Source: CAYOHG01 sp964465125
Lineage (GTDB): Bacteria > Planctomycetota > Phycisphaerae > UBA1845 > Fen-1342
DNA length: 63,921 nt
Direction of reading: 5' to 3'
Assembly (NCBI GenBank): GCA_964465125.1
Contig: CAYXIO010000020.1
Location: 1-63,921, forward strand
Positions within the stretch are counted from its first letter, which is position 1, and every line of letters begins with the position of its first letter. Below, one piece after another: positions 34,490 through 44,040 of this stretch. Under the pieces are notes generated by a model. The model saw only the letters and a program-made list of their open reading frames with translations. It was not told the DNA's origin and did no database searches. The position numbers were made by a program, and so were the translations under genes.

Positions 34490-37001
34490 CTAGAGCGGCG
34501 GCGCACCTTGCGAACACCCCGTCCCGATCGCACCCAGAAACAGGTTCACGTCGATCAAATCCACGTCGCCGTCGCCGTCCAGGTCCCCATCGGTCGGCGA
34601 CGCACCGGAAGACGTACCGAAATGCACTTGCAGGGTCGCGAAGTCGGCCATGTCGACCGCCCCGTCGGCGTTCAGGTCGCCCAGCACGTCGTAGATGCCG
34701 CCGCGCTCGCGCAGGAACACGTCGGGCTGGTTGTTCGTGTCGCCCGCCACCAGGTTGCTGGACCAACTGGTGAACATGACGCTATGCCCGCCGAGAACGA
34801 TCCCCCGCCGTCCGAACGACTGGCCATTGCCCTGATTGCCCGCCGAATCCACGCTGATCCGTTCGATTCCGCCGGTCGGGCGGTATCGCACGAACACGTC
34901 CGCTTGGGCATTCGTATCGCCGGGAACCAGGTTGCTCGCCGTGCTCACAAAGGCAACCCACTTCCCGTCCGGCGACAGCATTGGACTGCTGCTGTCGCCG
35001 TTGCCCTGGTTGCCGGCTGCGTCGACGCTGACGCGCTCGGTTTGCCCGGTCTGCAAATCACGGACAAACACGTCGTAGAAGCCGTTGGTGTCACCGGCCA
35101 CAAGCGTGCTGGCCCCGCTGGCGAAAATCACGTAGCGACCGTCCGAGGAGAGCGCCGCCCTGGAGCTGGACGCGTTCCCCTGGGCACTTCCCGTGCTGAC
35201 GCTGGCGCGCGTCATGCCGGACGTCTGGCGGTCGTAAACGAAGACGTCGGTCGCGCCGTTGGTATCTCCGGCGACCAGATTCGACGCCAGACTATCAAAG
35301 ACGATGTAGCGCCCGTCAGCGGACAGGCTGGGCACGTTGCTCGTGCCGTTTCCCGGCACGCCCGCCGGCGTCCGGCTCACGAGGCTGAGCTGTTGAAGCA
35401 CGCGGTCATACAAGAACACGTCCAATGCGTTGTTGGCGTCATTCGGAACCAGGTTGCTCGCCAAGGTTGAGAACGCGATGAAACGCCCGTCGGCGGAGAT
35501 GCCCGTTGCAACGGCGTTATGGTTCGCCTCGACGCCGCCGGGGCCCACGTCGATGCACGTGGTGGTCCCATTCTGGCGGTCGTGCATGTAGACACGCCAC
35601 AGGCCGTTGGTGCCGCCCGGCGCGAGGTTCGTGGCGTCGCTCGTAAACGCGACGAAACGCCCGTCGTCAGAAATGGCGCCGTCCTCGCTGTCGCCGTTGG
35701 ATTGGGCGCCGCTCGAACTGACGCTGACGCGTTCGTTCACGCCGGTGTTCAGGTCACGCACGATGATGTCGGCCTTGCTGTTGGTGTCGTTCGGCACGAG
35801 ACTCGCGGAGTATGCCTGCATCACGACATAGCGGCCGTCCGGCGTCGCTCCTTCGCCCGTGGTGTATCCTGAGGCCTGGCCGCCGGTGTAGGCGAGGTTC
35901 ACCCGCGTCGTGCTGGTCGGGACGGCGCAGGCGCTCAAGCGCAGTTGGCCGGTCCCGGTCCCGGCCTGCCCGCCCGGAGTCTCCCAGCCGCCGACGCGAA
36001 TGAGGTAGCTCGCGCCCGCGGACACCGACACGGAGGTTTGCGACGGCCCGCCCACGCTGCCGCAGCCGTCGTCGTCGCAGGCGAGATCGGATAGCGCCGC
36101 CGGCGGACAGGCGCCGTCCGCGTACACCGCAACCATCGAGTCGTATCCGGTCTCCGTGCACGCACTCACTGCCAGCGTGCCGGAGGCGACGGCGTCGTAG
36201 CGGAACCAGACGTCGGCGCCGAAGCTGTCCTGGCCCGGGTAGCAACCCACCTCTTCCGGGCCATCCGTCGTCGCGGAGATGTTGCTGAAATGCGTGAATC
36301 CCCCATGGATTTCCGTGGGCGCGTCGCAATCGTCGTTCGCCGGGGCCGAGCAAGTGCTGCCGTCGCCGCCGTACGTGCCGCCGAGGGCCGCGCACTCGTC
36401 CGCCGTGGCATACTGACAGGTGCCGTCAACCTCGCACGCGCCTGCGGGCTCCGTCGTCAGCGTCCCGACGTAATCCGTTGGACAAGAGACGCCCTGGAAC
36501 ACGTCCGTGCCGGCCCAGGCCCAATGGGTGCCGGGGAGCAGATACGCGGTCGCAACGACGGGCTGGCACGCCGGGCCACTGTCCGTGGCGACGCCGGTGT
36601 AACCCGTGCAGCCGTTCGGGCCGGGGTCGAACAGATAGGCGCGCGTGGGCCCCAAGCCCGTCACACTCCACGTGACGCGCGACAAAGCCGCCAACTGAAA
36701 CTCGTACCAGTCGGTGTCTCGCCGGCCGTTGGCGGCTGCGTACGTGCCGCACACGGTCTGGCCGGGCGCGATCGGATTGAACGCGGGCGGGTCGCTGTTG
36801 CAACCGCCGTTCACGCCGTCGTCGGCGATCGCACAGCCGGGTTCATTCATCTCCAGAACGGCGCCCGGGGGACAGTCCAGCGTGCACCACGAAGGCAATT
36901 CGCGGACGAAAACGTCCGCGACCTGGTTGGTGTCGACCCCGGCCGCGATCAGATCGTTGGCGCTGCTGAAAAACGCAATCGCCCGGCCGTCGGCCGAAAA
37001 T
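34490..37001 (-). CDS. Twin beta-propeller dockerin protein, downstream part (after frameshift)
   Basis: This is the C-terminal two thirds of a secreted protein whose first part lies in another frame at 36843-38333. It holds the seventh blade of propeller one (SADGRAIAFFSSA), then a Cys-rich linker with a beta-sandwich (about DDCDAPTEI to LIRVGGWE) resembling PPC-type domains. A second propeller of about seven PD40/TolB-like blades follows (for example ISDDGRFVAFTSDA, LSADGRYIVFDSLA, LSPDGKWVAFVSTA). Two dockerin-like EF-hands close it (DLNADGAVDMADFATLQVHFG and DLDGDGDVDLIDVNLFL, quoted in part). There is no convincing start or ribosome binding site at its beginning, as expected for a piece of a larger gene. 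The coordinates given begin at the T4 run where the frame changes. Confidence 0.7.
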
Positions 37002-38333
37002 GGGCGAAGCCTCGCCGGCGAATGGCGTGCGCCATCCCGGAAAGGAGCTTTCGTCGTTGCCGGCCTGATCCAGCGCATTGGCGCTGATGAGCAACGTCGT
37101 GGCGCCCTGCATATCGCGCATGTAGACGTCAAAGCAGGGTGAACCTTGGCAGATGTTGTTGTCCACCGGCCCCAGGTCATTGCCCGTGGTTTCAAACGTC
37201 ACAAAGCGGCCGTCGAACGCGCCGCTCAAATCCGCACACACCCACGGATAGGCCGCACTTCCGTTTTCTTGAGCGCCGGCGGGCGTGACGTCCACGAGGG
37301 TCGTCACGCGGTTCGCCATGTCGCGGAGGAAGACCGCCGACGGAAGCGTTGCAAACGGCGGATACAGATTGGTGGCATGGCTCTGAAATGCAACGTACTG
37401 GCCGTAGGCGGAAATGCTCAGGCCGTATTCGCCGCTCCAATTATCACCGCCGTTCACGTCGCCGGTGTCGACGCTGACCCGCTCGGTCGTACCGATCGGC
37501 GCGTAGTTGCCGTTTCCGTCGGGATGCGCGTCGTAGCGATAGACGTCCAGGCCGGAGGGGCTGATGCCGACCACGCCGACGAGATTCGTGGCGAAACTCT
37601 CGAACGCCAGGTACCGGCCGTCGGGGGAAATCGCCGGCACGCCCGACCAGCCGCTGCGGCCGTCGCCCGCGAGACCCGTGGCATCAATGCTGACGCAGGA
37701 TGTCGTGCCGGCGACACGGTCGCGGACAAATACATCCTCGTCGAGGTCCCAGAACGGCTCGGGCGGCACCAGAGCAGCAAAGCTCACGAAGGCGACGTAT
37801 CGGCCGTCGTACGACAGCGCCGGCCGCATGCCGCCGCCGTTGGCGCCGTTGACATCCAGGCTGACAATCTCCGTGCTCCGACAGCCCACACACATTTCGT
37901 CGAAGATGCCGTTGCCGTCCGCGTCGCGATCGTGCACATACACCGACGCGGGGTTCTCGAATGCGACAAACCGTCCGTTGCCGGAGATCGCCGCAAAGGT
38001 CGAAGCATTGACAAACGGATTCAGGTTCTGGTCCAGGCTCACGAGCCGCGTCGCCCCGGTCTGGCGGTCGTGCACGTAGATGTCGGACGCAAAGTTGAAA
38101 TCCGCTGCTTCCAGCGCGGAGTCACTCACAAACGCGACATACCGGCCATCCGCGGAAATCGCGGGACGGTACGGTTCGCCGCTTCGGGCAAACGCCTCGG
38201 CGCCCGCCGAGTCGACGCTGACGCGCTGCGTCATTTGTCCCAAGCACACCGCCGCGCACGTCCAGCAGAACACCCAACTCCAACGCTGGGCGCGCTGCAA
38301 TCCGTACTTACACAAGAGTATTGCCGGAAGCAT
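36843..38333 (-). CDS. Twin beta-propeller dockerin protein, upstream part (truncated by frameshift)
   Basis: The gene has GGAG eight bases before its ATG, a hydrophobic signal-like stretch (SWVFCWTCAAVCLG) and a good promoter upstream. It encodes six clear PD40/TolB-like propeller blades (ISADGRYVAFVSDS, ISGNGRFVAFENP, LSYDGRYVAFVSFA, ISPDGRYLAFESFA and others). At the T4 run (complement of 36998-37001), near codon 445, the sense frame changes and about 50 Arg-rich nonsense residues lead to a stop at 36843. Deleting one T gives SPISADGRAIAFFSSA, a perfect seventh blade, and a continuous protein of 1280 residues ending at 34490. Either a real mutation or a sequencing or assembly error. Confidence 0.8.
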   Translation of the reverse strand: MLPAILLCKYGLQRAQRWSWVFCWTCAAVCLGQMTQRVSVDSAGAEAFARSGEPYRPAISADGRYVAFVSDSALEAADFNFASDIYVHDRQTGATRLVSLDQNLNPFVNASTFAAISGNGRFVAFENPASVYVHDRDADGNGIFDEMCVGCRSTEIVSLDVNGANGGGMRPALSYDGRYVAFVSFAALVPPEPFWDLDEDVFVRDRVAGTTSCVSIDATGLAGDGRSGWSGVPAISPDGRYLAFESFATNLVGVVGISPSGLDVYRYDAHPDGNGNYAPIGTTERVSVDTGDVNGGDNWSGEYGLSISAYGQYVAFQSHATNLYPPFATLPSAVFLRDMANRVTTLVDVTPAGAQENGSAAYPWVCADLSGAFDGRFVTFETTGNDLGPVDNNICQGSPCFDVYMRDMQGATTLLISANALDQAGNDESSFPGWRTPFAGEASPIFGRRPGDCVFQQRQRSDRGRGRHQPGRGRFRPRIAFVVHAGLSPGRRSGDE

Positions 38334-38643
38334 GCCGTGTACTCCGCTTCAAAGAAATGCCGCGAGTCGTTGGTTCCCGCGGACACGTATTATCCCACGT
38401 GTCGAGCTCAACGGTCAACGCCATTTGACTTGAGTACCCCTACTTGGACTCAGGATTCGCTGCCGGAGAACGAGCGGGCGCACGGGAACCCGTCCATTCA
38501 AGCGCGAAGGATGACAGCGGCGAGGCGCGATTCGCGGGCGGCCGTATGGTCCTGCAACCCCGGCGTCATGAAGGAACCGCCGCTGAAGCACCATGAGCCC
38601 GCGCGGACGCCGCGATTCTGCTGCTGCGCCCCTCAGCGCCCGC
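38334..38643. other. Intergenic region upstream of the twin-propeller gene
   Basis: A 310-base gap. It holds the promoter at 38389-38418. The remainder (38419-38643), which follows the end of the next propeller gene, shows no gene, repeat or clear terminator. Confidence 0.45.
38389..38418 (-). promoter_or_regulatory. Sigma70-like promoter of the twin-propeller gene
   Basis: On the minus strand TTGACC (complement of 38413-38418) and GATAAT (complement of 38389-38394) with an 18-base spacer that contains the palindrome CACGTG. The start codon is about 50 bases from the predicted transcription start. Confidence 0.6.
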
Positions 38644-39594
38644 TCAGCCGCCGCAGTCCGTCCCAAACGCCGTCAGCATGATCGAGAGATCCGACAGCCC
38701 GGTCATGCCGTCATCGTCCAGGTCGCCGCCGGCGTCGACGCCGAATGAGGCCAGCAGCATCGACAGGTCCGTCAGGTCGGTGAGCCCGTCGCCGGAGAAA
38801 TCCGTCGGGCAGGGCACCGCGTTGTTGAAGACGAGCGCGAAGACCTCGATCGGCGCGCTGACCGAGTCGGTCACGTCTCCCGTTTGCGGATCGCGCGAGG
38901 TCACGTCACCGATCGCATCGCCGGCCACCACCATCCCGCCCTCGAAGCCCAGCGCCTCGCCCGGTTCGCTCAGGAAGAACACGCTGTCGGGCGCGCCGTC
39001 GCTCAGCCGGACGCGCCACAGCGCCTGGAAAGAATCGACCAGGAACAGGTGCGTGTCGTTCGCGGCCAGCCCGTTCACCGATCCGAAGCAGAAGCAGGTG
39101 AAGTAGTCGAACACGCCGCTATTCGCCGGGGCGCGATACACCGCCGACGTCGGCCCGCTCACGTAGATGTACCCGTCGTGCACGATCATCGTGGCGACCG
39201 GGTCGACCGTGTTGTACGTGTCGAGCACCGCGCCGCTGGCGGGGTTGACGACCAGCACCGTCCGGTCGCTGCCGCCGATCAGCAGCGATCCCTCGTGGAC
39301 CGCCATCGCGGCGGCGTTATTTGAGACCTGAAAGCCGGCCTCGACCAGCCCGCTGTCGAGCCCCAGGCGATAGATGAGTCCGCTGGTGTCGCCGAGGAAC
39401 AGGTGGGTGCCGACGATCGCCATCGAGTTGATCGGGCCGCCGCAGGTGCCGAAGAATTGGAATCCGCCGGCGGACGAATCGCCGCGGAAGACGACCCCCT
39501 GCGGCCCGCCGACGAAGACTTCGCCCGCGCCTGCGCCGGCGACCGCCAGGGCCGCGACGCACGTGGCTGTACGGCTCAAGAGCTTGCGCAACAT
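38644..39594 (-). CDS. Secreted beta-propeller-like protein with dockerin-like repeats
   Basis: The start at 39594 (MLRKLLSRTATCVAALAVAG) has GAGGAG about nine bases upstream and begins with a signal peptide ending AGAGAGE. The 316-residue protein consists of short repeated beta strands with Gly-rich turns (VFVGGPQGVVFRGD, LFLGDTSGLIYRLG, LLIGGSDRTVLVVN, IYVSGPTSAVYRAP and so on), consistent with a seven-bladed propeller of the NHL/PQQ general type. Two dockerin-like EF-hands follow: DFSGDGLTDLTDLSMLLASFG and a shorter GDLDDDGMTGLSDLSIML (quoted in part). No catalytic motif is visible, so a binding or structural surface role is likely. Confidence 0.75.
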   Translation of the reverse strand: MLRKLLSRTATCVAALAVAGAGAGEVFVGGPQGVVFRGDSSAGGFQFFGTCGGPINSMAIVGTHLFLGDTSGLIYRLGLDSGLVEAGFQVSNNAAAMAVHEGSLLIGGSDRTVLVVNPASGAVLDTYNTVDPVATMIVHDGYIYVSGPTSAVYRAPANSGVFDYFTCFCFGSVNGLAANDTHLFLVDSFQALWRVRLSDGAPDSVFFLSEPGEALGFEGGMVVAGDAIGDVTSRDPQTGDVTDSVSAPIEVFALVFNNAVPCPTDFSGDGLTDLTDLSMLLASFGVDAGGDLDDDGMTGLSDLSIMLTAFGTDCGG

Positions 39595-40116
39595 CGTTGT
39601 TCTCCTCAAGATACACATTGCCCGCTGAGACGATTGAACGGACGCAAGGCCCGCCGCCGGGTCGGATGGGCGGAATCGAGAAACCGGGACTGACCCGCCA
39701 GGCCAATGTCGCAAGCAATGCGGTTCATTGCAGCCGAAATCAGGGTCCCCCGGCCTCCTGGCAGGGCGGAACAGCGGCATGGAGGCACGAAGACCCGGCT
39801 GCACAGGGGCCCGCTGGCCGGGCTGCGCAGCGGCACGCATGCAGCGAGGCACGAAGGTCGGATGCCATCGCGATGGCCGTTGCGTCGCGATGCTCGGCGG
39901 AACGCACCGTCAGCCGTGTGCCACTGCCGTCCCGGCAGGGGGTCAATGACGAGCAAACCGGTATGCTCACGCGGAGCACCGCGAGAACATGCCCCCCGCC
40001 ACGAGTCCATGCCACCCACGGCAAAAGAACGCGGCGCGCCAAGCAGCGCGCGCCCGCCCTATACTCCGCCTCAACGCGCCGCGCGCCGTGCCCGCGCGGT
40101 CCGTGGAGGCCTCGGC
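39595..40116. other. Divergent intergenic region, 522 bases
   Basis: The region lies between the propeller gene (reading left) and the aminotransferase gene (reading right). It has a -10-like GCCCTATACT at 40056-40065 and an 11-base direct repeat GAGGCACGAAG at 39782-39792 and 39846-39856, surrounded by other short repeated GC-rich words. Several open frames cross it, but none has protein-like composition or a ribosome binding site. I see no gene here. Confidence 0.4.
40056..40065 (+). promoter_or_regulatory. Candidate -10 element of the aminotransferase gene
   Basis: GCCCTATACT, identical over ten bases to the element before secG, 51 bases before the start codon. The -35 region is not recognisable. 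Confidence 0.4.
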
Positions 40117-41298
40117 ATGCTCCAGCACTACAACTCCGCGAACCGCGACCTGATCGTCAACATCAGCGGGCGTCTTGTTCATCGCGACCAGGCCGGCATC
40201 TCGCCCTTCGACTCCGCCGTCCAGGGTGGCGACGCGGTCTGGGAAGGCCTGCGGCTCTATGACGGCCGCATCTTCGCGCTGACCGAGCATCTCGCGCGGC
40301 TGCGCAGCTCGGCCAAGGCGCTGGCGTTCGCACACATCCCAACCGACGAGGAAATCACCCGCGAAATCCGCCGAACGCTTGCCGCCAACCACATGTTCGA
40401 CAACGTGCACATCCGCCTGACGCTGACGCGCGGCGAAAAGTACACCAGCGGGATGGACCCGCGGCTGAATCGCCGGCCGGCGCCCGGCGGCGGCGCTGCG
40501 GGCGAATTGGTGCTCTCACCGCCGACGCTGATCGTCTTGGCCGAGCACAAGCCGCCCGTGTACGACCCGTTCGGCATCGCGCTGATCACGAGCACGATCC
40601 GCCGATTTCCTCCGGATTGTCTCGACCCCAAGATTCACCACTGCAACCTGATCCAGTCGATCCTGGCGAAGATTCAGGCGAACGAGGCGGGTGCCGACGA
40701 CGCGCTGATGCTCGATCTGCGCGGCTTCGTCGCCGAGACCAACGCCACGCACATCTTCGTCGTGTCGCGCGACGCAAATGCGTGGACCGCGGCTGAGCGG
40801 AACCGCGCCGCGTGGCAGGCGCCGAGCGCGCCGCGGAAATCGCGGCGGCCCCACCGCGGCGGCGGAAAGGTGATCTATGACGCGCCGGACCCCAACGCAC
40901 GCGATCCTGAAGTGATCGACCCGGACGCGGGCGGCTCCGCCCAGGCCGGTCTTTCGGCAGAGCTCGGACCTCCACCGTACCGGCCCGGGCCGGGCACGCC
41001 GGTCGTGCTGACACCTTTCTGCCATGCCTGCCCGGAAGGCATCACGCGCGCGAGCGTGCTGCGGCTGTGCCGCGAGAACGGCATTCCGCACGCCGAGGCC
41101 GATCTCTCGCTGACGGAGCTCTACCGGGCGGACGAGGTGTTCTGCACGGGCACGATGGGCGGCCTCGCGCCGGTGCTCAGGCTCGACGGCCGCGCGATCG
41201 GCGACGGCAAAGCGGGGGCGATGACCCAGAAGCTGAGCGGGCTGTACCGCAGCCTGGTCCGGCTGCGCGGCGTGCGGGTGGCAGACAGGCCCAGGTAG
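40117..41298 (+). CDS. Class IV PLP-dependent aminotransferase with large insertion
   Basis: The start is fixed by GGAGG seven bases before the ATG. The fold is that of branched-chain aminotransferase/ADC lyase enzymes: FDSAVQGGDAVWEGLRLYDG at the N-terminus, the PLP lysine in DPKIHHCN (Lys172), the glutamate of VAETNATHIF (Glu207) and the closing VFCTGTMGGLAPV. The hinge motif usually written GITR is present in CPEGITRAS. Between HIFVVS (about 217) and VVLTPFCHA (about 296) lies an insertion of about 78 low-complexity residues rich in Arg, Pro, Asp and Gly, where relatives have only a few. At 393 residues the protein is therefore about 80 longer than usual. The substrate is probably a branched-chain or related 2-oxo acid. 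Confidence 0.88.
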   Translation: MLQHYNSANRDLIVNISGRLVHRDQAGISPFDSAVQGGDAVWEGLRLYDGRIFALTEHLARLRSSAKALAFAHIPTDEEITREIRRTLAANHMFDNVHIRLTLTRGEKYTSGMDPRLNRRPAPGGGAAGELVLSPPTLIVLAEHKPPVYDPFGIALITSTIRRFPPDCLDPKIHHCNLIQSILAKIQANEAGADDALMLDLRGFVAETNATHIFVVSRDANAWTAAERNRAAWQAPSAPRKSRRPHRGGGKVIYDAPDPNARDPEVIDPDAGGSAQAGLSAELGPPPYRPGPGTPVVLTPFCHACPEGITRASVLRLCRENGIPHAEADLSLTELYRADEVFCTGTMGGLAPVLRLDGRAIGDGKAGAMTQKLSGLYRSLVRLRGVRVADRPR

Positions 41299-41383
41299 AG
41301 GGCGTTCAGGCCGATCGCTGCGCTGGCAGGTTCCGCCGCCGCGCGCGACGACGCCCTTGAGCCATAGTCGGGCGCTGAGCCTG

Positions 41384-41434
41384 GGGAGCGCGGGCATCTC
41401 GCCCGCACGAAGGGGGCTGACAGCCCGCGCTCCC
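41384..41434. repeat. Long inverted repeat between convergent genes
   Basis: GGGAGCGCGGGC (41384-41395) and GCCCGCGCTCCC (41423-41434) are perfect 12-base arms around a 27-base centre. An alternative smaller hairpin (GCGGGC/GCCCGC) lies in the left half. Sitting between the ends of the aminotransferase and bamA genes, it could end transcription from both sides or be a dispersed intergenic repeat. Similar GC-rich elements are common in related genomes, but copy number here cannot be seen. Confidence 0.6.
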
Positions 41435-41459
41435 AGCAAGACGCAGACTCGAGCATGCT

Positions 41460-43820
41460 CTAGAACGACGCGCCGACCGAGAAATTGAAGATTTGGTCGT
41501 CGTCGGCGTCGTCGCGCGCGATCGGGAAGCCGAAGTCGAACACGAACGGCACCGGCCCGAAGAAGAACAGGTTGACGCGGACGCCGAACCCCACGGACGC
41601 GCGCCAGGTGGTAATCTCGAAGTCCTTCTCGGCCGTGCCCATGTCGAGGAACGTCACGCCGCGCACGTTGTCGGCGTAGAGCGGGAAGGAGTATTCGGCG
41701 CCGGCCAGCATGATGAAGTCGCCGCCGACGCGGTCGTTCAGAATGCCGGCGCGGGGCGAGACCCCGCGGAAGTCAAACCCGCGGATCGAGCCGAATCCGC
41801 CGGCGTAGTAGCGCTCGAACATGGGCGCATCGCCGACGACGTAACCCATGTCGCCGCGCATCGCGAAGACGGTCTTGCGATCGAAGATGTCCGTGCTAAG
41901 GGTCTTGTACCAGGCGGCGCTGACGGACGGCTTGCCAAAGCTGTACTCGCCGCCGAGCGCGCCGACCTGTTCCCAGGAGAACGCGACGCGATAACCCTGG
42001 GTGGGGATCATGCGGCTGTCGGTCGTGTCGCGCGCGATGGTGGCCTTGACGCTGGTCAGGAAGTGGTCGCCGCGCTCATGGTAAATGTCGTTCGCGGCGA
42101 GGCCGTTGACGTCGTCGATGCTGACGCCTTCGAGCCGCAGCGCGCCTTCGACCGCCCAGTTGGCCAGCGGGCCGGTCTCGAAGCGCCGCCCGACGCTTGG
42201 CACGAAGCCGAGCCGCTCCTCGTCATACGATTCGCGCTGGCGCAGGAAGAAGTAGAGCGACTGGTCGTAGCGCAGCGGGCGGTCAAACAGGTACGGCTCG
42301 GTGAAGTCGATGCGGAAGCGGGTCACTTCGGTTCCGGGCTCGAGCACGAAGCGCAGCCGCTGCCCGTCGCCGCGGAGCGCCTGCCCGCGGAAGAACTCGG
42401 CCCAGTTGCGCGGCCAGTCGAACAGGTCGAAGTTGCGGTTCTCAATCGTCAGCGAGCCGACCACGCCGTTGTCGGTGCTGACGCCCACGCCTACGTTGAA
42501 GAAGATGTTCTCGCCTTCTTCGACCTCGACCAGCGCCTCGCGGTAGCCGTCGACGTCTTCGAGCGGCGTGATGGTGGCGCGCTTGAACAGCCCGGTCTCG
42601 AAGATGCGCCGCTCGGCATCGCGGGCCTTGACGGTGTTGTAGTCTTCGTCCGGGAAGAAGCGCAGCTCGCGGCGGACGACTTCGTCCTTGGTGTGCGTGT
42701 TGCCGCGGACGGTGATGCGCCCGAAACGTGAGCGCGGCCCCTCGACCAGTTCGAGCTCCAGCACCACCACGCCGGGCTCGTCCTCGAGGAACGCGTAGTT
42801 CGTCAGCACGCGCGTCTCGACGAAGCCGATCTCGCCGTACAGGTCTTCGAGTTTCCTGACATCCTGCTTGAGCGCTTCCTCGCGCATGAAGTCGCCGGGC
42901 TTCAGCGAAATCGTCTCGAGCACCTGCGCCGTGCTGAAGATCGAGTTGCCGCTGAGCGGGATGTCCTTGATGACGTAGCGCGGTCCCTCCTCGATCACGA
43001 AGACGAGCGTCAGGCGGGTGCGCTCGACGTCGGTGAAGTCGAGCCGGTAGCCGACGCGCGCGTCGAGAAAGCCCTCGCCGCGGTAGAACGACTGGAGCTC
43101 GGCGGCGTCGCGCTCGGCCTGCTCCTCGTCGAACGCGCCGGTGCGGAAGATCCACAGGTAGGTGGGCGTGCGCACCTTCAGGCGAAGCTGAAGGCGCGGA
43201 AACGCACGGGCGCCCTCGAACTCGATCCGCCGCACGCGCACGCGCGGCCCTTCGATGATCTTGTAGACGACGCGCGCTTCGCTCGACAGCGCGCCTTCGT
43301 CCAGCTCCACCTGCACGTAGTAATAGCCGGCTTCGCGGTACTTGCGCAGCAGGGCGTCGCGGCCCTGATCGATCTGAAAGCGGTCCAGCACGCTGCCCGA
43401 GGCGAACCCCAGCTCCTTGAACAGGTCGTCATTGCTGAAATTCTTGTTGCCCTCCAGCTCGACCGTGCGGATGACCGGCTTCTCCTGCACGTTGAAGACC
43501 ACCGCGACCTGGCCATCCTCGATCGTCGGCGGCGAAGCAAACACCGCGAGGAACTTGCGCGTCCGCAGCAGCTCGCGGACGTCCTCGGCGACCTGCTGCT
43601 CGAGGTAGGGCTGCCCGGCCCGCGTGCGGATGATCCGCCGCACGAAGCTCTCGCTGATCGTCTCCAGCCCGCGAACCTCGACGCGTAGAATGGGGGTTCC
43701 GTCGCGCGGCGGCTCCTGAGCGGGGGCCCGGACCGGCCCGGCCAGAACCAGAACGGCTGCGAGCGCTGCGGTCCAACGCCACAGCTCTTGACGCCCAGCG
43801 CAACGCGAATTGTGGATCAC
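41460..43820 (-). CDS. bamA: Outer-membrane protein assembly factor BamA
   Basis: The core of the machine that folds beta-barrel proteins into the outer membrane. The 786-residue protein has a signal peptide (AALAAVLVLAGPVRAPAQ), five POTRA domains (about 40-430; recurring forms such as VRTVELEGN, IRRIEFEGA and IKDIPLSGN) and a 16-strand barrel. The barrel carries the hallmark loop GSIRGFDFRG that enters its interior. It ends in a C-terminal phenylalanine, as outer-membrane proteins do. The start is a GTG with only a weak ribosome binding site, so the first 10-15 residues are uncertain. Its presence is direct evidence for a true outer membrane in this organism. Confidence 0.96.
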   Translation of the reverse strand: MIHNSRCAGRQELWRWTAALAAVLVLAGPVRAPAQEPPRDGTPILRVEVRGLETISESFVRRIIRTRAGQPYLEQQVAEDVRELLRTRKFLAVFASPPTIEDGQVAVVFNVQEKPVIRTVELEGNKNFSNDDLFKELGFASGSVLDRFQIDQGRDALLRKYREAGYYYVQVELDEGALSSEARVVYKIIEGPRVRVRRIEFEGARAFPRLQLRLKVRTPTYLWIFRTGAFDEEQAERDAAELQSFYRGEGFLDARVGYRLDFTDVERTRLTLVFVIEEGPRYVIKDIPLSGNSIFSTAQVLETISLKPGDFMREEALKQDVRKLEDLYGEIGFVETRVLTNYAFLEDEPGVVVLELELVEGPRSRFGRITVRGNTHTKDEVVRRELRFFPDEDYNTVKARDAERRIFETGLFKRATITPLEDVDGYREALVEVEEGENIFFNVGVGVSTDNGVVGSLTIENRNFDLFDWPRNWAEFFRGQALRGDGQRLRFVLEPGTEVTRFRIDFTEPYLFDRPLRYDQSLYFFLRQRESYDEERLGFVPSVGRRFETGPLANWAVEGALRLEGVSIDDVNGLAANDIYHERGDHFLTSVKATIARDTTDSRMIPTQGYRVAFSWEQVGALGGEYSFGKPSVSAAWYKTLSTDIFDRKTVFAMRGDMGYVVGDAPMFERYYAGGFGSIRGFDFRGVSPRAGILNDRVGGDFIMLAGAEYSFPLYADNVRGVTFLDMGTAEKDFEITTWRASVGFGVRVNLFFFGPVPFVFDFGFPIARDDADDDQIFNFSVGASF

Positions 43821-43908
43821 GGATCACCCGCGAAGAGAGACACGCCAGTTGCCGGAAACCGCCGGACGGGATGCCGCGCCGCGTCCGCCCAACCCGAGAC
43901 GCCCGTTA

Positions 43909-43936
43909 CTATACAGTGGTCGCCTGCGGTCGCAAC
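43909..43936 (-). promoter_or_regulatory. bamA promoter
   Basis: On the minus strand TTGCGA (complement of 43931-43936) and an extended -10 TG-TATAGT (complement of 43909-43914) are 16 bases apart. The transcript would have a leader of about 80 bases. Confidence 0.55.
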
Positions 43937-44040
43937 GTGCGGCCGGGGGACGGAGGTTCGGCTGTCGGCGGCGGCTGCGCCGGCCGCGGCCGAGAGGGGC
44001 GCGCGGCCGCCGCACCGGCGCGCGACCTGCGAGCACTGCC

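Noticed and set aside
35519..35872. Plus-strand frames opposite the propeller repeats
   Set aside because: Their repeats are only the reverse complement of the blade motifs.
36843..37195. Programmed +1 frameshifting in the twin-propeller gene
   Set aside because: No stop codon or slippery context occurs at the T4 run, and about 50 nonsense codons follow in the zero frame. A mutation or sequence error is simpler.
39595..40116. Several small frames in the divergent region before the aminotransferase gene
   Set aside because: Arg/Gly-rich composition on both strands, no ribosome binding sites and no hydrophobic or domain-like pattern.
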